Below, piece by piece: positions 26,954-36,024 of a stretch of DNA of 64,000 bases. Position 1 is the first letter of the stretch; the number at the start of each line of letters is the position of its first letter. The notes below the pieces were generated by a model. That model was not told the origin of the DNA and ran no database searches. It saw only the letters and a list, made by a program, of their open reading frames with translations. This DNA comes from an uncultured Lachnospiraceae bacterium (lineage in GTDB: Bacteria > Bacillota > Clostridia > Lachnospirales > Lachnospiraceae). The position numbers and the translations under genes are program-made. The stretch is from NCBI GenBank assembly GCA_949840915.1, contig CATKXY010000003.1, positions 62,001 through 126,000 of the forward strand, read 5' to 3'.

Positions 26954-29062
26954 GTGACGGACATAAGCAATATGGATCCGCAGGATCCTAATCAACAATT
27001 GAAGAAAGTGGAGGAAATGGGACCACATTTCCTGATGACGGAAAATATGGAGTATTCGGAGGAACAGCTTCAGGAGATCCGTCTCGGGATGGAGGAAGGA
27101 CTGACTGTCTCTATTTATTCCAGACCGGAGTTTAACTGGATGCAGATGGAGCAGATACGCATGGGACTGAAGGATAAAGTAGATGTCTCGGCATATGCGG
27201 ATGCATCCTACAGCTATGAGACAATGAAACAGATCAGGCTTTCTCTGTACTCCTCCATAGATCTTTCCCCGTATCTGGACAGAGGATTTGAGAACGATGA
27301 GCTGGAGGAGATTCGTATTGCGCTGGAGGAAGGGATTCCTATCGACCGGTGGCTGACGGGCGACATGTACGCACAGCAGATTCACGAGATCAGGATGGGT
27401 CTTTACGAGGAAGTGGACGTATCTGTCTATGCCCGCGACAGTTATAACTGGATGCAGATGAGGGAGATCCGTTTGGGTCTGGAGAAGAGACTGAAGGTAT
27501 CAGCCTATGCGAACTGCCTGTTCAATCATTGGCAGATGGAAGAGATCCGCCTGGGACTGGAGGCCGGACTGGACGTATCCGGCTATGCCAAACTGATCTA
27601 CTCCAGCACCGACATGAAGGGAATGCGGCAGGAGCTTTTGCGCGGCAAGACCACCAAGACAAAGATCACGGACAGGGCAGAGTTAAATATCGATTCACTG
27701 AGAAAAAAGGAATTTGTCATTTCCGTGGAGGACAATGGTAATAAGGCATATGCCTATCTCCCCTGGGTGCCCGGTAATTTCGTCACGGAGGAAGATATCC
27801 ATAATGATCTGGCCGCCAGAGGAATCATCTTCGGAGTTGATGATGAAGCAATCTCCGATATGATAAAAATGCGGAGAATGAATGAGAAGGTACTGATCGC
27901 ACAGGGGACTCCCGCCAAAAAGGGAAAAGACGGATGGTTTGAGTTTTTTGTCAGGCTGGATCTGCCGCGCATACCGGCACCGCTTCCGGACGGCGGAGTG
28001 GACTATGTGAATATAGAAGCCTTTGAGATGGTGGAGGAAGGAGAAAAAATAGCCCTCTACCATCCCGCCGAGAAAGGGCAGGACGGAAAAAACATATTCG
28101 GGGAAGTGATACATGCCAATAACGGACTGGAAAAAAACCGTATGAAGGGAGAAGGTTTCCTTATCGCAGAGGACGGGGTGACTTATATCTCCAGAATGAA
28201 CGGGAAATTTGAGTATTTAAACGGTCGTATCATTATCTCCAATATGATTATCGTCCGCGAGGATGTGACGGCCGTTACCGGCAGGCTGGAGGTGGACGGC
28301 TCCGTGTATGTGGTTGGCAGTGTCTATTCGGGCGGATATATCAAGGCCACGGGAGATATTATTGTCGAGCATAATGTGGAGGCTGCAAAGCTGAGCGCCG
28401 GCGGCAATATCATGATCAAAAAGGGTAGCTGTTCCAAACACGATTGTTTTATTGAAGCGGACGGGGAGGTCTCGGGGAGCTTCTTTGAGGCTGCTACTAT
28501 CAATGCGGGCGGCAATGTGAAAGCAAATTATATCATGAACAGCAATATCAATACTATGGGCAGAGTAATTGTGTCCGGGAGCAAGGGAGTGCTTCTGGGG
28601 GGCAGAATCTGTGCGGTAAGAGGAGTGGATACCTTCAATCTCGGCAACAGCTCACATATCAGAACGGTCCTGGAAGTAGGAAAAAATGAGATCTACGAGG
28701 GAGAACAGGCAAAATTTGCTCAGATGAGGGATCACATACTCAGCGAATTGACTGTCCTGGAGGAGGGGTGGAACAAGGTATTGAAGAACCATTCGGGTAA
28801 TCTGGAGCAGACGGAGGAGGCTCTCAAGAAACTCAATGTGGCAATCGTTGCAAAGGATAACGAACTGGCAGAGCTCGACACAAAGATATCCAGATTGGCG
28901 GGCATGACCGACCAGGATATGAGAGCTCCGGTCTGCGTCAGGGGGAATGCCAGAGAGGGCAGCGTTGTTGTGATAAACAACATAAAGTATATGCTGCCGT
29001 CGGATGTAAACAGAATTATTTTTAAACTGCGCAATAAAAATGTAGTGATGGTAAAATTATAG
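26954..29062 (+). CDS. FapA-like (DUF342) protein with seven 26-residue N-terminal repeats
   Basis: 702 residues from GTG 26954. After 33 residues come seven exact 26-residue repeats plus one partial copy (residues 34-235). The consensus is roughly [FY]xxxQMxEIRxGLxxxVDVSxYAxxx. The rest (about 236-702) is a FapA/DUF342 protein: an N-terminal domain, a right-handed parallel beta-helix rich in Gly and Asn turns (about 430-570) and a C-terminal coiled coil (about 580-650). FapA proteins are cytoplasmic, widespread and poorly understood, with links to polar localisation and motility control. Tight spacing to the MCP and the HD-GYP regulator implies a shared process. Confidence 0.85.
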   Translation: MTDISNMDPQDPNQQLKKVEEMGPHFLMTENMEYSEEQLQEIRLGMEEGLTVSIYSRPEFNWMQMEQIRMGLKDKVDVSAYADASYSYETMKQIRLSLYSSIDLSPYLDRGFENDELEEIRIALEEGIPIDRWLTGDMYAQQIHEIRMGLYEEVDVSVYARDSYNWMQMREIRLGLEKRLKVSAYANCLFNHWQMEEIRLGLEAGLDVSGYAKLIYSSTDMKGMRQELLRGKTTKTKITDRAELNIDSLRKKEFVISVEDNGNKAYAYLPWVPGNFVTEEDIHNDLAARGIIFGVDDEAISDMIKMRRMNEKVLIAQGTPAKKGKDGWFEFFVRLDLPRIPAPLPDGGVDYVNIEAFEMVEEGEKIALYHPAEKGQDGKNIFGEVIHANNGLEKNRMKGEGFLIAEDGVTYISRMNGKFEYLNGRIIISNMIIVREDVTAVTGRLEVDGSVYVVGSVYSGGYIKATGDIIVEHNVEAAKLSAGGNIMIKKGSCSKHDCFIEADGEVSGSFFEAATINAGGNVKANYIMNSNINTMGRVIVSGSKGVLLGGRICAVRGVDTFNLGNSSHIRTVLEVGKNEIYEGEQAKFAQMRDHILSELTVLEEGWNKVLKNHSGNLEQTEEALKKLNVAIVAKDNELAELDTKISRLAGMTDQDMRAPVCVRGNAREGSVVVINNIKYMLPSDVNRIIFKLRNKNVVMVKL
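27053..27658 (+). repeat. 78-nt (26-codon) coding repeats, seven full and one partial
   Basis: Repeat register is exact at protein level: 26, 26, 26, 26, 26, 26, 26 and 20 residues. Nucleotide identity between copies is modest, so the array is old and selected for protein structure, probably helix-turn-strand units forming a solenoid. Confidence 0.85.
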
Positions 29063-29085
29063 AGTATAAAGGGTTGGGACAAAGC

Positions 29086-30186
29086 ATGAGACGTGATACA
29101 ATATTGATCATTGAGGACGATGAGGCCAGCCGCACAATGCTGGCGGAGATATTTCGGGACAAATATAAGATACTGGAGGCTGCCGACGGCAGGGAGGGAA
29201 TAGAAGTTTTAGGAAAGAATATCGGTTCTATCGCTGTGGTTCTTCTGGATTATCTGATGCCTGTTATGGATGGGTTCCAGGTTTTGGAACGCTTAAATGA
29301 AAAAAAGCTTTTGACCAAGATCCCTTTTATTATGGTTACGGGGGAAAATTCCCCTGAATTGGAAAGGAAGGGTTATGAATACGGTATCGTCAGCTATATT
29401 CACAAGCCCTATCGCACAGAGGTGGTAAAGCAGGTGGTCAACAATGCGGTGGGATTCTTTCTTCACAAGATGCAGCTGGAGTTTGTTGTCAAAAACCAGA
29501 TGGAAGTGCTGAAGAAGCAAAACGGTCTGCTGGAGCAGCAGTCGGACAGACTCAAGCGTATGAACGAAGTGCTGATCGAATCTCTGAGCAATATCGTAGA
29601 ATTCCGGAATCTGGAATCCGAGCAGCATATCAAGAGAATCCGCGAGTTCACCCTGTGCCTGGGTACAAGCGTGATGAATCTGTATCCGGAATATGAGCTT
29701 ACACCGGAAAAACTGGAGACCATCTGTTGGGCAGCATCTTTGCATGATATTGGCAAAATTGTGATTCCGGACAATATTATTTTGAAGGCCGGCAAATTGA
29801 CTGCCGACGAATATGAAGTGATAAAGTCTCATACAACCAGGGGAGCGGAGATCATAAGCCGGGTGATTCACATTGATGATGAGGAGTTTAACAGCTACGC
29901 GCTGGATATTGCCAGACATCATCATGAGAAGTTTGACGGAAACGGATATCCTGACGGACTGAAGGGTGAGGATATCAGCATCGCCGCACAGATCGTATCT
30001 TTGGTGGACGTATATGACGCGCTTACCTCAAAGCGGGTTTACAAATCCGCATATGATCCGTATAAAGCGTATCATATGATCGTCAACGGACAAAGCGGAG
30101 TCTTTTCTCCCAAACTGTTAAAGGCATTTGCCGAAGTCCGGGCGGATTTTGAGAAACTGGTAAAAGAATACAGCGATGATAACTAG
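29086..30186 (+). CDS. Response regulator with HD-GYP cyclic-di-GMP phosphodiesterase domain
   Basis: 366 residues from ATG 29086 (TTG 29074 is an alternative). Receiver domain 1-125 with acidic pair EDD (10-12), phospho-acceptor Asp55 (LLDYLMP) and the conserved Lys in HKPYR; a coiled linker; then an HD-GYP domain with LHDIGKI, HHEKFDGNGYPDG and VDVYDALTS. HD-GYP enzymes hydrolyse cyclic di-GMP to pGpG or GMP. No kinase gene is adjacent; the upstream MCP may act through a distant CheA. It starts 23 bases after the FapA-like gene. Confidence 0.93.
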   Translation: MRRDTILIIEDDEASRTMLAEIFRDKYKILEAADGREGIEVLGKNIGSIAVVLLDYLMPVMDGFQVLERLNEKKLLTKIPFIMVTGENSPELERKGYEYGIVSYIHKPYRTEVVKQVVNNAVGFFLHKMQLEFVVKNQMEVLKKQNGLLEQQSDRLKRMNEVLIESLSNIVEFRNLESEQHIKRIREFTLCLGTSVMNLYPEYELTPEKLETICWAASLHDIGKIVIPDNIILKAGKLTADEYEVIKSHTTRGAEIISRVIHIDDEEFNSYALDIARHHHEKFDGNGYPDGLKGEDISIAAQIVSLVDVYDALTSKRVYKSAYDPYKAYHMIVNGQSGVFSPKLLKAFAEVRADFEKLVKEYSDDN

Positions 30187-30284
30187 AGACCTTGTGATTA
30201 GTGTTCCGTTTTTTAAAACGGGTCTATTTGGTATGGGTGCCGGCATATATTATCATTGATAAGAATAATCTGCGGTGCGGTACT

Positions 30285-30965
30285 ATGGGAAAAAGAGCAG
30301 CGATAATCCTTCTGGTTCTGGATATTCTGGTGGGGTTATCGCTTTTTTTGGTTCGTATAAACAAGCTTGTGGAGCCGACGGACGCTTTGGCGGAGGGCGT
30401 GACGGATGAACAGAGAAAGATTGCGCTGACCTTTGACGACGGGCCGCATCCGTATTATACAGAGCAGCTTCTGGACGGATTGAAGGAGCGGGGCGTGGTA
30501 GTTACCTTTTTCGTCACGGGAGAACATGCCAAGCTTCATCCCGATGTCATTAAACGAATGCAGGAGGAGGGACATCTGATCGGCAATCATACCTACAGTC
30601 ATATGCAGCTGACCAGGAATAACCGGGAGAGATTCAAGGAGGAGCTGATTGCCACAAATGAAGTGCTCAAGGAGATCACCGGGGAGGAGACTGAGTTTGT
30701 GCGCCCGCCCTATGGAAGCTGGGACAAATCCTTCGAGAAGGAATTGAATATGTTTCCGGTGCTCTGGACGGTGGATCCCCTGGACTGGAGTTCCCGCAAT
30801 GCCTCCCGGATCACCGAGAAGATCGTGAACAAAGTGGAGGAAAATGACATTATATTAATGCATGACTATTATGATACTTCTGTCACTGCGGCATTGCAGA
30901 CGGTGGATGAGCTGCTGGAGGAGGGGTATACCTTTGTGACGGTGGAGGAGATCTTGTTTGACTGA
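30285..30965 (+). CDS. Polysaccharide deacetylase (NodB homology), membrane-anchored
   Basis: 226 residues from ATG 30285; a GTG at 30201 extends the frame but would add a segment without a ribosome binding site. One N-terminal transmembrane helix (about 4-24) places the enzyme outside. The NodB domain has motif 1 TFDDGPH (catalytic Asp plus metal Asp), motif 2 HTYSH, motif 3 RPPYGSWD, motif 4 with DPLDW and motif 5 around ILMHD. Such enzymes remove N-acetyl groups from peptidoglycan or related glycans, often to resist lysozyme. A TATTAT-type -10 lies near 30250. Confidence 0.9.
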   Translation: MGKRAAIILLVLDILVGLSLFLVRINKLVEPTDALAEGVTDEQRKIALTFDDGPHPYYTEQLLDGLKERGVVVTFFVTGEHAKLHPDVIKRMQEEGHLIGNHTYSHMQLTRNNRERFKEELIATNEVLKEITGEETEFVRPPYGSWDKSFEKELNMFPVLWTVDPLDWSSRNASRITEKIVNKVEENDIILMHDYYDTSVTAALQTVDELLEEGYTFVTVEEILFD

Positions 30966-30975
30966 AAAAGGTTTC

Positions 30976-31185
30976 CTAAAAGATTACTTCATTTTCATTA
31001 TCCTGTCTCGATTTTTTCAATAATATGACGCATAGCAGCGCAGCTGCAATGAAGATAACGAACAAAGGCCAGAGGGCTGTATTCTTTACGGCCAATCCGA
31101 TCACGCTGGCAATACTAAGCGATACAGCAATCAGGGTAATCAGTCCAACAAAGTGTGTGTCTCTGACTTTCCGCTGATACGCCAT
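30976..31185 (-). CDS. Small two-helix membrane protein, probably a gene fragment
   Basis: About 70 residues from the ATG at 31185 (the frame is open to 31209). Basic start MAYQRKVRD, two hydrophobic segments (about 12-28 and 33-53) and a charged tail. Its first 71 bases overlap the 3' end of the MerR gene in another frame. There is no ribosome binding site of its own. The arrangement looks like the tail of a membrane protein joined to a shortened MerR gene by deletion. Not recognised as a known family. Confidence 0.4.
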   Translation of the reverse strand: MAYQRKVRDTHFVGLITLIAVSLSIASVIGLAVKNTALWPLFVIFIAAALLCVILLKKSRQDNENEVIF

Positions 31186-31657
31186 CTTCTTGCAGTCGAA
31201 TTGCCTCATCCTGGAGATGAAAAAATCTTTGCAGGAATGCTATACCACTTTCCTTGTCAAACCGGCTGCGAATATTGAAGTCTACCGACTGCATCTCCAG
31301 CACTTCTGTTTTCAACGTCTCAATTGCTGACAGCGATTCTGTTAAACCTGCTATCTTTTCCCGTATAATAGCAGCTTGCTCTGAGAGGATTTGCGCCACA
31401 TCAGCCGGGGCATCCAGCGGAATCAGCCTGTCTCTGATGTCGTCCAAAGAAAACCCCAAATGCTTCAAGGACAGTATTTGGTGCAGCTTAATAATATCTT
31501 TGTCTGTATAAAGCCTGCGTCCTCCATCGCTCACGGCTGACGGTGAGAGCAGCCCTTCTTTATCGTAGTGCTGTAAAGCTCGGACTGTCACGTCCATCTT
31601 TTTTGCAACCTGGCCTACAGTCATATATCCCTGTGGGATAGCTCTATATTTTTCCAC
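31115..31657 (-). CDS. MerR family regulator, C-terminus probably truncated
   Basis: 180 residues from a GTG with GGAGG upstream. Winged helix (about 12-80): MTVGQVAKKMDVTVRALQHYDKEGLL and GRRLYTDKDI, followed by the long coiled helix and the start of an effector domain of TipAS type (LQRFFHLQDEAIRLQEDGVSAES). Relatives continue for another 60-70 residues with a drug-binding part; here the frame instead ends in RHTLCWTDYPDCCIA, which looks out of frame. It diverges from a MATE pump gene, so drug-responsive control of that pump is likely, or was before truncation. Confidence 0.7.
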   Translation of the reverse strand: MEKYRAIPQGYMTVGQVAKKMDVTVRALQHYDKEGLLSPSAVSDGGRRLYTDKDIIKLHQILSLKHLGFSLDDIRDRLIPLDAPADVAQILSEQAAIIREKIAGLTESLSAIETLKTEVLEMQSVDFNIRSRFDKESGIAFLQRFFHLQDEAIRLQEDGVSAESQRHTLCWTDYPDCCIA

Positions 31658-31806
31658 GTTCAGAATACCTCCTGAGAATAGTATAGCTCATTACGCTGCG
31701 TCACGAGCAAGATTTTTATTCGTTTTGTGCAGATGAAATCAACAATAAGAAAACCATGGTTTCGTTGGAATATGTCAAGAATTATGTGGAAATCACTTTT
31801 TTTTTA

Positions 31807-31835
31807 TTGTACAGTAATTATAGTACAGTAATAAT
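31807..31835. promoter_or_regulatory. Divergent promoter region between MerR and MATE genes
   Basis: Direct repeat gtacagtaat-tata / gtacagtaat-aata (31809 and 31823, 14-bp period). Plus strand: TTGTAC (31807-31812) with AATAAT after 17 bases; minus strand: TATAAT (31822-31817). Possible MerR target. The rest of 31658-31871 shows nothing clear. Confidence 0.35.
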
Positions 31836-31871
31836 AACGGAAACATAATTCAAAAGAAAGTACATTCTAAC

Positions 31872-33221
31872 ATGAAACAGAAAAAAATAGACATGACAAC
31901 TGGCCCGATTATGAAGAACGTATTTTTCTTCGCCATCCCTATTGTGCTGGGAAATATATTGCAATATTTATATACCACAGTAGATACGTTGGTTATCGGT
32001 AATTATTGCGGTGAGACTTCTCTGGCGGCAGTGGGAACCAGCTCCCAGCCGGTGGAAGTACTTTTGTGCGTTTTTCTCGGAATTGGCACAGGAGTATCCA
32101 TATTGATCTCTCAATATGTGGGAGCCAAGGATGAGGACAAGATGCGGCGGGCAGTGGATACGGCTACATTCTTTGTATTTGTATGCGGGGTCCCGCTCTG
32201 CATAATCGGATATTTTGCAGCGCCATTGATCTTAAGGTGGATGGGAGCTCCTGCTGATACATGGGATGCAGCGGTGGCGTATACGAGAATCGTATTCTTT
32301 GGTGCGCTCGGAAATATTGGTTATAATATGAATGCGGGAATTCTTCGGGGGATGGGGGACAGTAAGGCGTCGTTGTGGTTTTTGGCGGTATCTTGCATCA
32401 CCAATATTGTGCTGGATCTTTGGTTTGTCGCCGGATTGGGAATGGATGCAGGCGGCGCGGCATTTTCTACGAGTCTTGCAATGTATTTGTCCTGGATCAT
32501 CAGCATCGTGTATATCAGAAAAAAATTCCCTGATCTGGGCTTATCCTATTTGCCCAAGAGAGTTGACTTGAGTGAATTGAAGCAGATTGTTATGATCGGT
32601 CTTCCCATCGGGCTGAACAATTCCCTGTATTCTCTTGGACATGTGGCGATACAGACTTTTGTAAACGCGCAGGGATCCGTTTTTATGGCAGGTAATTCGG
32701 TTGCGGGCAGAGTGACAGGCCTGACCAATATAGCAATTACCGCATTGTCTTCTGCGGCAACCACTTTTTCGGGACAAAATTTCGGTGCTAAAAATTTTGA
32801 CAGGCTTCGGCAGGGATATATTCGGATTCCGGTGATTTCCGGCATCGTTACACTGACTTTTGGATTGTGTATGATCTCTTTTCGGATGCCCATATTACGG
32901 ATTTTTACAAGAGATGAAGCAGTGCTTATGTACGCCAGCAGATATGTTGTAGTACTCCTCTTATCACAATGGTTCTACGCTATATTTAACGGTATTATCT
33001 GTGTAGTAAACGGCGTAGGACTGATTCGTTACACAACGATTGTAAATATACTGATGCTCTGGGCGGTACGTATTCCAAGCGCTTATATGATCAACCGTTT
33101 TTGGGACGGAACTTATATCATGCTGTGTTTCCCGATTAGTTTTTGTTTTGGCATGATTATGATGATCGGTTTTTATATGTTCTCGAAAAGGTGGAATGAA
33201 ATCATAAGGACAGGGCTGTAA
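31872..33221 (+). CDS. MATE family efflux transporter
   Basis: 449 residues with twelve hydrophobic segments in two homologous halves. The first half has the MATE pattern PIVLGNILQYLYTTVDTLVIGNYCG and the second half repeats it around IGLPIGLNNSLYSLGHV, with an NFGAKNFDR motif after it. MATE pumps export drugs or metabolites in exchange for Na+ or H+. The divergent MerR gene is the likely regulator. Its G+C is somewhat lower than that of the second MATE gene downstream, and the two are not recent duplicates. Confidence 0.92.
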   Translation: MKQKKIDMTTGPIMKNVFFFAIPIVLGNILQYLYTTVDTLVIGNYCGETSLAAVGTSSQPVEVLLCVFLGIGTGVSILISQYVGAKDEDKMRRAVDTATFFVFVCGVPLCIIGYFAAPLILRWMGAPADTWDAAVAYTRIVFFGALGNIGYNMNAGILRGMGDSKASLWFLAVSCITNIVLDLWFVAGLGMDAGGAAFSTSLAMYLSWIISIVYIRKKFPDLGLSYLPKRVDLSELKQIVMIGLPIGLNNSLYSLGHVAIQTFVNAQGSVFMAGNSVAGRVTGLTNIAITALSSAATTFSGQNFGAKNFDRLRQGYIRIPVISGIVTLTFGLCMISFRMPILRIFTRDEAVLMYASRYVVVLLLSQWFYAIFNGIICVVNGVGLIRYTTIVNILMLWAVRIPSAYMINRFWDGTYIMLCFPISFCFGMIMMIGFYMFSKRWNEIIRTGL

Positions 33222-33302
33222 ATCTGTTTAGTCTGGCTTGTATTTTGACGGTAACATGGTATAATAGGTGATACGCTGACTTTGCAAGACTGGAGAATTT
33301 AT

Positions 33303-34640
33303 ATGAAAAAGAGAGAAATTAATTTAAGTGATCATTTCACCTATGGAAAGCTCATTCGGTTTGTGATGCCCTGCATATTGATGATGCTGGTCACTTCCGT
33401 ATACAGTATTGTGGACGGATTTTTTGTGTCCAATTTTGCGGGAAAGGATGCCTTTGCTGCGGTAAATCTGATCATGCCGGTGCTGATGGCGCTGGGTGCT
33501 TTCGGGTTTATGATCGGAACCGGGGGAAGCGCACTGGTGGCTTTCGTGTTCGGTGAGGGCAACCGCAGGAGAGGCCAGGAGATTTTTACCATGCTCATCA
33601 TGGTTGTCGTGGCGGCAGGACTTGTTATTTCTGTAGCAGGTTTTATTTTTATGCCCTGGATTGCGCAGTTTCTGGGTGCGACAGAATCGATTTTGAGCGA
33701 TGGTGTTCTCTACGGCAGGATCATCATCTGTGCCGTTACTTTTTTTATGCTTCAAAACAGCTATCAGAGCTTTCTGGTGACGGCGGAGAAGGCAGGATTG
33801 GGACTCTTCATATCCGTTTTTTCAGGTGTGCTGAATATGATCCTGGATTATGTTTTCGTGTATGTACTTCGCCTTGGAGTGGCGGGTGCGGCCTGGGCGA
33901 CGGCGCTGAGTCAGATGGCCGGCGCTATGGTACCCACAGTTTATTTTTTGCGGGATAATAAGAGTCTCCTGCGTTTTGTGAGGACGAAGATGGATTGGAG
34001 CGCATTTGCCAAGGCCTGTCTCAACGGTTCGTCGGAGATGATGACGAATCTGTCCGCATCCCTGGTGGGGATGCTCTATAATCTGCAGCTGCTGAAGCTT
34101 GCGGGGAAGAACGGCGTGGCCGCCTACGGTGTGATCATGTATGTGTCCTTTATATTTATGGCAGTGTTTTTCGGCTATTCCGTGGGAATCAATCCCGTGG
34201 TCGGTTATCATTTCGGCGCGGGCAACAAGGAGGAGCTGAAAAATATTCTCCGGAAGAGTCTGACGCTGACGGCGGTGGTTGGGATCGTCATGACGTTGGC
34301 GGCGGAATTGCTGGCACTGCCTTTTGCCAAGCTGTATGTGGGATATGACCCGCAGCTTTGCAACATGACGCAGACGGGAATGCAATATTATGCTCTTTCC
34401 TTTTTGATCTGCGGGTTCAATATTTTTGCCTCGGCATTTTTTACGGGACTGAACAACGGACTGGTGTCTGCGATGATCTCCTTTTTGAGGACGCTGGTGA
34501 TTCAGGTGGCTGCAATCTTTATTCTGCCCGTATTTTTTGACATAGAAGGTATCTGGATGGCGATCGTGGTGGCTGAGGGCCTGACGCTGGCAGTGTCCGG
34601 TGTATTTCTACTGGGTAACAGAAAACGATACGGATATTAG
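33303..34640 (+). CDS. MATE family efflux transporter (second copy type)
   Basis: 445 residues from ATG 33303, preceded by GGAG at the right distance; an upstream TTG in frame is less likely. Twelve membrane segments. N-terminal half: PCILMMLVTSVYSIVDGFFVSNFAGKDAFAAVNL; an SVGINPVVGYHFGAGNKEELK motif sits in the second half. This resembles the MepA-like branch of MATE proteins. Substrate unknown. The two MATE genes are 81 bases apart with a low-complexity spacer, so co-transcription is possible. The hairpin after its stop serves the convergent operon. Confidence 0.9.
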   Translation: MKKREINLSDHFTYGKLIRFVMPCILMMLVTSVYSIVDGFFVSNFAGKDAFAAVNLIMPVLMALGAFGFMIGTGGSALVAFVFGEGNRRRGQEIFTMLIMVVVAAGLVISVAGFIFMPWIAQFLGATESILSDGVLYGRIIICAVTFFMLQNSYQSFLVTAEKAGLGLFISVFSGVLNMILDYVFVYVLRLGVAGAAWATALSQMAGAMVPTVYFLRDNKSLLRFVRTKMDWSAFAKACLNGSSEMMTNLSASLVGMLYNLQLLKLAGKNGVAAYGVIMYVSFIFMAVFFGYSVGINPVVGYHFGAGNKEELKNILRKSLTLTAVVGIVMTLAAELLALPFAKLYVGYDPQLCNMTQTGMQYYALSFLICGFNIFASAFFTGLNNGLVSAMISFLRTLVIQVAAIFILPVFFDIEGIWMAIVVAEGLTLAVSGVFLLGNRKRYGY

Positions 34641-34657
34641 AGTCGGAACTATTGGGA

Positions 34658-34690
34658 TAAAAAGAGGAGAGCGCCGCCCGGACGCTCTCC
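34658..34690 (-). terminator. Terminator of the SDR-NTF2 operon
   Basis: On the minus strand GGAGAGCG (34690-34683) pairs with CGCTCTCC (34673-34666), followed by a short spacer and CTTTTT. Confidence 0.75.
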
Positions 34691-34722
34691 TGCAGAGAAT
34701 ACCGGAAAGTTTATAGGGAGTG

Positions 34723-35055
34723 TTATTTGGGGCGGACGGTCAGTCTTTCGATCAGTCCGTTTTCGTCTTCTCTGCGCACGGTGGCGATGGCCATCACAAG
34801 GTAGCCGCCGTAGTTTGCAACAAACTCAGCCTGAGTGTCATTCACCACCTGAGCCTCGGATATGGAGCATTTTCCGAAGGTAAAGCGATTGCGGAAGAAC
34901 ATATGAATGGCCTCTCTGCCATAGACATGATATTCGGACTGGGCCGTCCCGTTGGAGCAGTAGTCGTTAATGGTTCCGTCTTTTGCAAATAATTCCGCCA
35001 GTCCGGCAAAATCTTTATTTTCCATGGCCTGAACATATTTTTCAATTGATCTCAT
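34723..35055 (-). CDS. NTF2-like (SnoaL type) protein
   Basis: 110 residues. Sequence pattern of the NTF2/SnoaL cone fold: N-terminal helix IEKYVQAMENKDFAGLAELFAKDGTINDY, a middle GREAIHMFFRNRF helix and C-terminal strands. The fold serves as steroid isomerase, polyketide cyclase, dehydratase (BaiE) or non-enzymatic binding protein; active residues cannot be assigned with confidence. GGAGGG precedes the ATG. It follows the SDR gene by 12 bases and shares its transcript, suggesting that both act on the same small molecule. Confidence 0.75.
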   Translation of the reverse strand: MRSIEKYVQAMENKDFAGLAELFAKDGTINDYCSNGTAQSEYHVYGREAIHMFFRNRFTFGKCSISEAQVVNDTQAEFVANYGGYLVMAIATVRREDENGLIERLTVRPK

Positions 35056-35067
35056 ATCACAACCCTC

Positions 35068-35856
35068 CTAGTATACTTTCTCGGAATTTAATAATGCGTC
35101 GGTACCGCCGTCCACAAATACGACATTGCCGTTGATGCCCCGGGCGTTGGGGGATACCAGAAAAGCCATCACTTCACCGATCTCCTCGGGCTCCATCAGG
35201 CTTTCCGTGCCGTATTTGGTAGGGATGGGCAGGGCGTTTAAGGCGTGGTTGGCCGCTTCCCCCATATTGGCCGTCATAGCGGTTTTTACATTGCCGGGAG
35301 CTACGGCGTTGATGCGTACGCCTCTGGCCGCCCAGGAGGAGGAAACACGGCGCACATATCTTGCCAGAGCATACTTGGTGGCCACATAAATACTCTGCTG
35401 AACGCTCAGGTTCGTAGCGTCCAGTTGGGATACCAGATTGATCACCCGCTGCTCGTCCCCCACATTATTCAAAATATCTGCGATATCAAGTCTTCCGGCA
35501 CCCTGAGAGATGGTGTTGGAGGAGGTGACGATGCAGCTGCCGTGCTTTTTTTCCAGGAGGTCGAATACGCCCTTTGCCAGACGGATAGTGCCGAAATAAT
35601 TGAGAGAGATGATGAGCGCCAGATTGCCGCAGGTTCCCGATACGCCGGCGTTGCAGATCATTCCGTCCAGTCCGTCGGGACACATCTCGTGGAGCTTATT
35701 GATGGCTTCGTCGCGGCCCTCAGGTGTGGCAAGATTGGCAGTGATATCACAGTTTCTCAAATCGATATTGATGACCTGATGTCCCTGCGCTTTTAAAATC
35801 TCTACTGTTTTTGCGCCGATTCCGCTGGAACCGCCTGTAATTGCATAAAGTCCCAT
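35068..35856 (-). CDS. SDR oxidoreductase resembling 3-alpha-hydroxysteroid dehydrogenase
   Basis: 262 residues, classical short-chain dehydrogenase. NAD(P) site [10 protein letters not shown], an acidic/basic IDLR after the second strand, NAG in ICNAGVSG, catalytic Ser in TSSN and Tyr-x3-Lys in YVATK. The overall layout, with the ADLxTxEGR-like segment, the inserted region before the active site and the FVDGGTDA end, is like the 3-alpha-hydroxysteroid dehydrogenase/carbonyl reductase of Comamonas testosteroni. The substrate may be a bile acid, a steroid or an unrelated carbonyl compound. It leads a two-gene operon with an NTF2-like protein; a palindrome lies in its promoter. Confidence 0.8.
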   Translation of the reverse strand: MGLYAITGGSSGIGAKTVEILKAQGHQVINIDLRNCDITANLATPEGRDEAINKLHEMCPDGLDGMICNAGVSGTCGNLALIISLNYFGTIRLAKGVFDLLEKKHGSCIVTSSNTISQGAGRLDIADILNNVGDEQRVINLVSQLDATNLSVQQSIYVATKYALARYVRRVSSSWAARGVRINAVAPGNVKTAMTANMGEAANHALNALPIPTKYGTESLMEPEEIGEVMAFLVSPNARGINGNVVFVDGGTDALLNSEKVY

Positions 35857-35905
35857 AAAATTACCTCCTGTTTTCTGCCTTGTGTTGGCATTTTTTACAT
35901 CATCT

Positions 35906-35934
35906 ATTATAATAGAATCCGTACGGATAAAAAA
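35906..35934 (-). promoter_or_regulatory. SDR operon promoter with a perfect palindrome in the spacer
   Basis: Minus strand: consensus TATAAT (35911-35906), 17-base spacer, weak -35 (TTTTTT). The spacer holds ATCCGTACGGAT (35917-35928), a perfect 12-bp palindrome, well placed for a TetR-like repressor. Confidence 0.55.
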
Positions 35935-36024
35935 GAGTTATTCGGAAAAAAATTCAGACAATTATCGCGAAGCGGGATGAGGCCTCTGTCCGGGGCCGGG
36001 CACAGGAAGGAGTAAGCGGATCAT

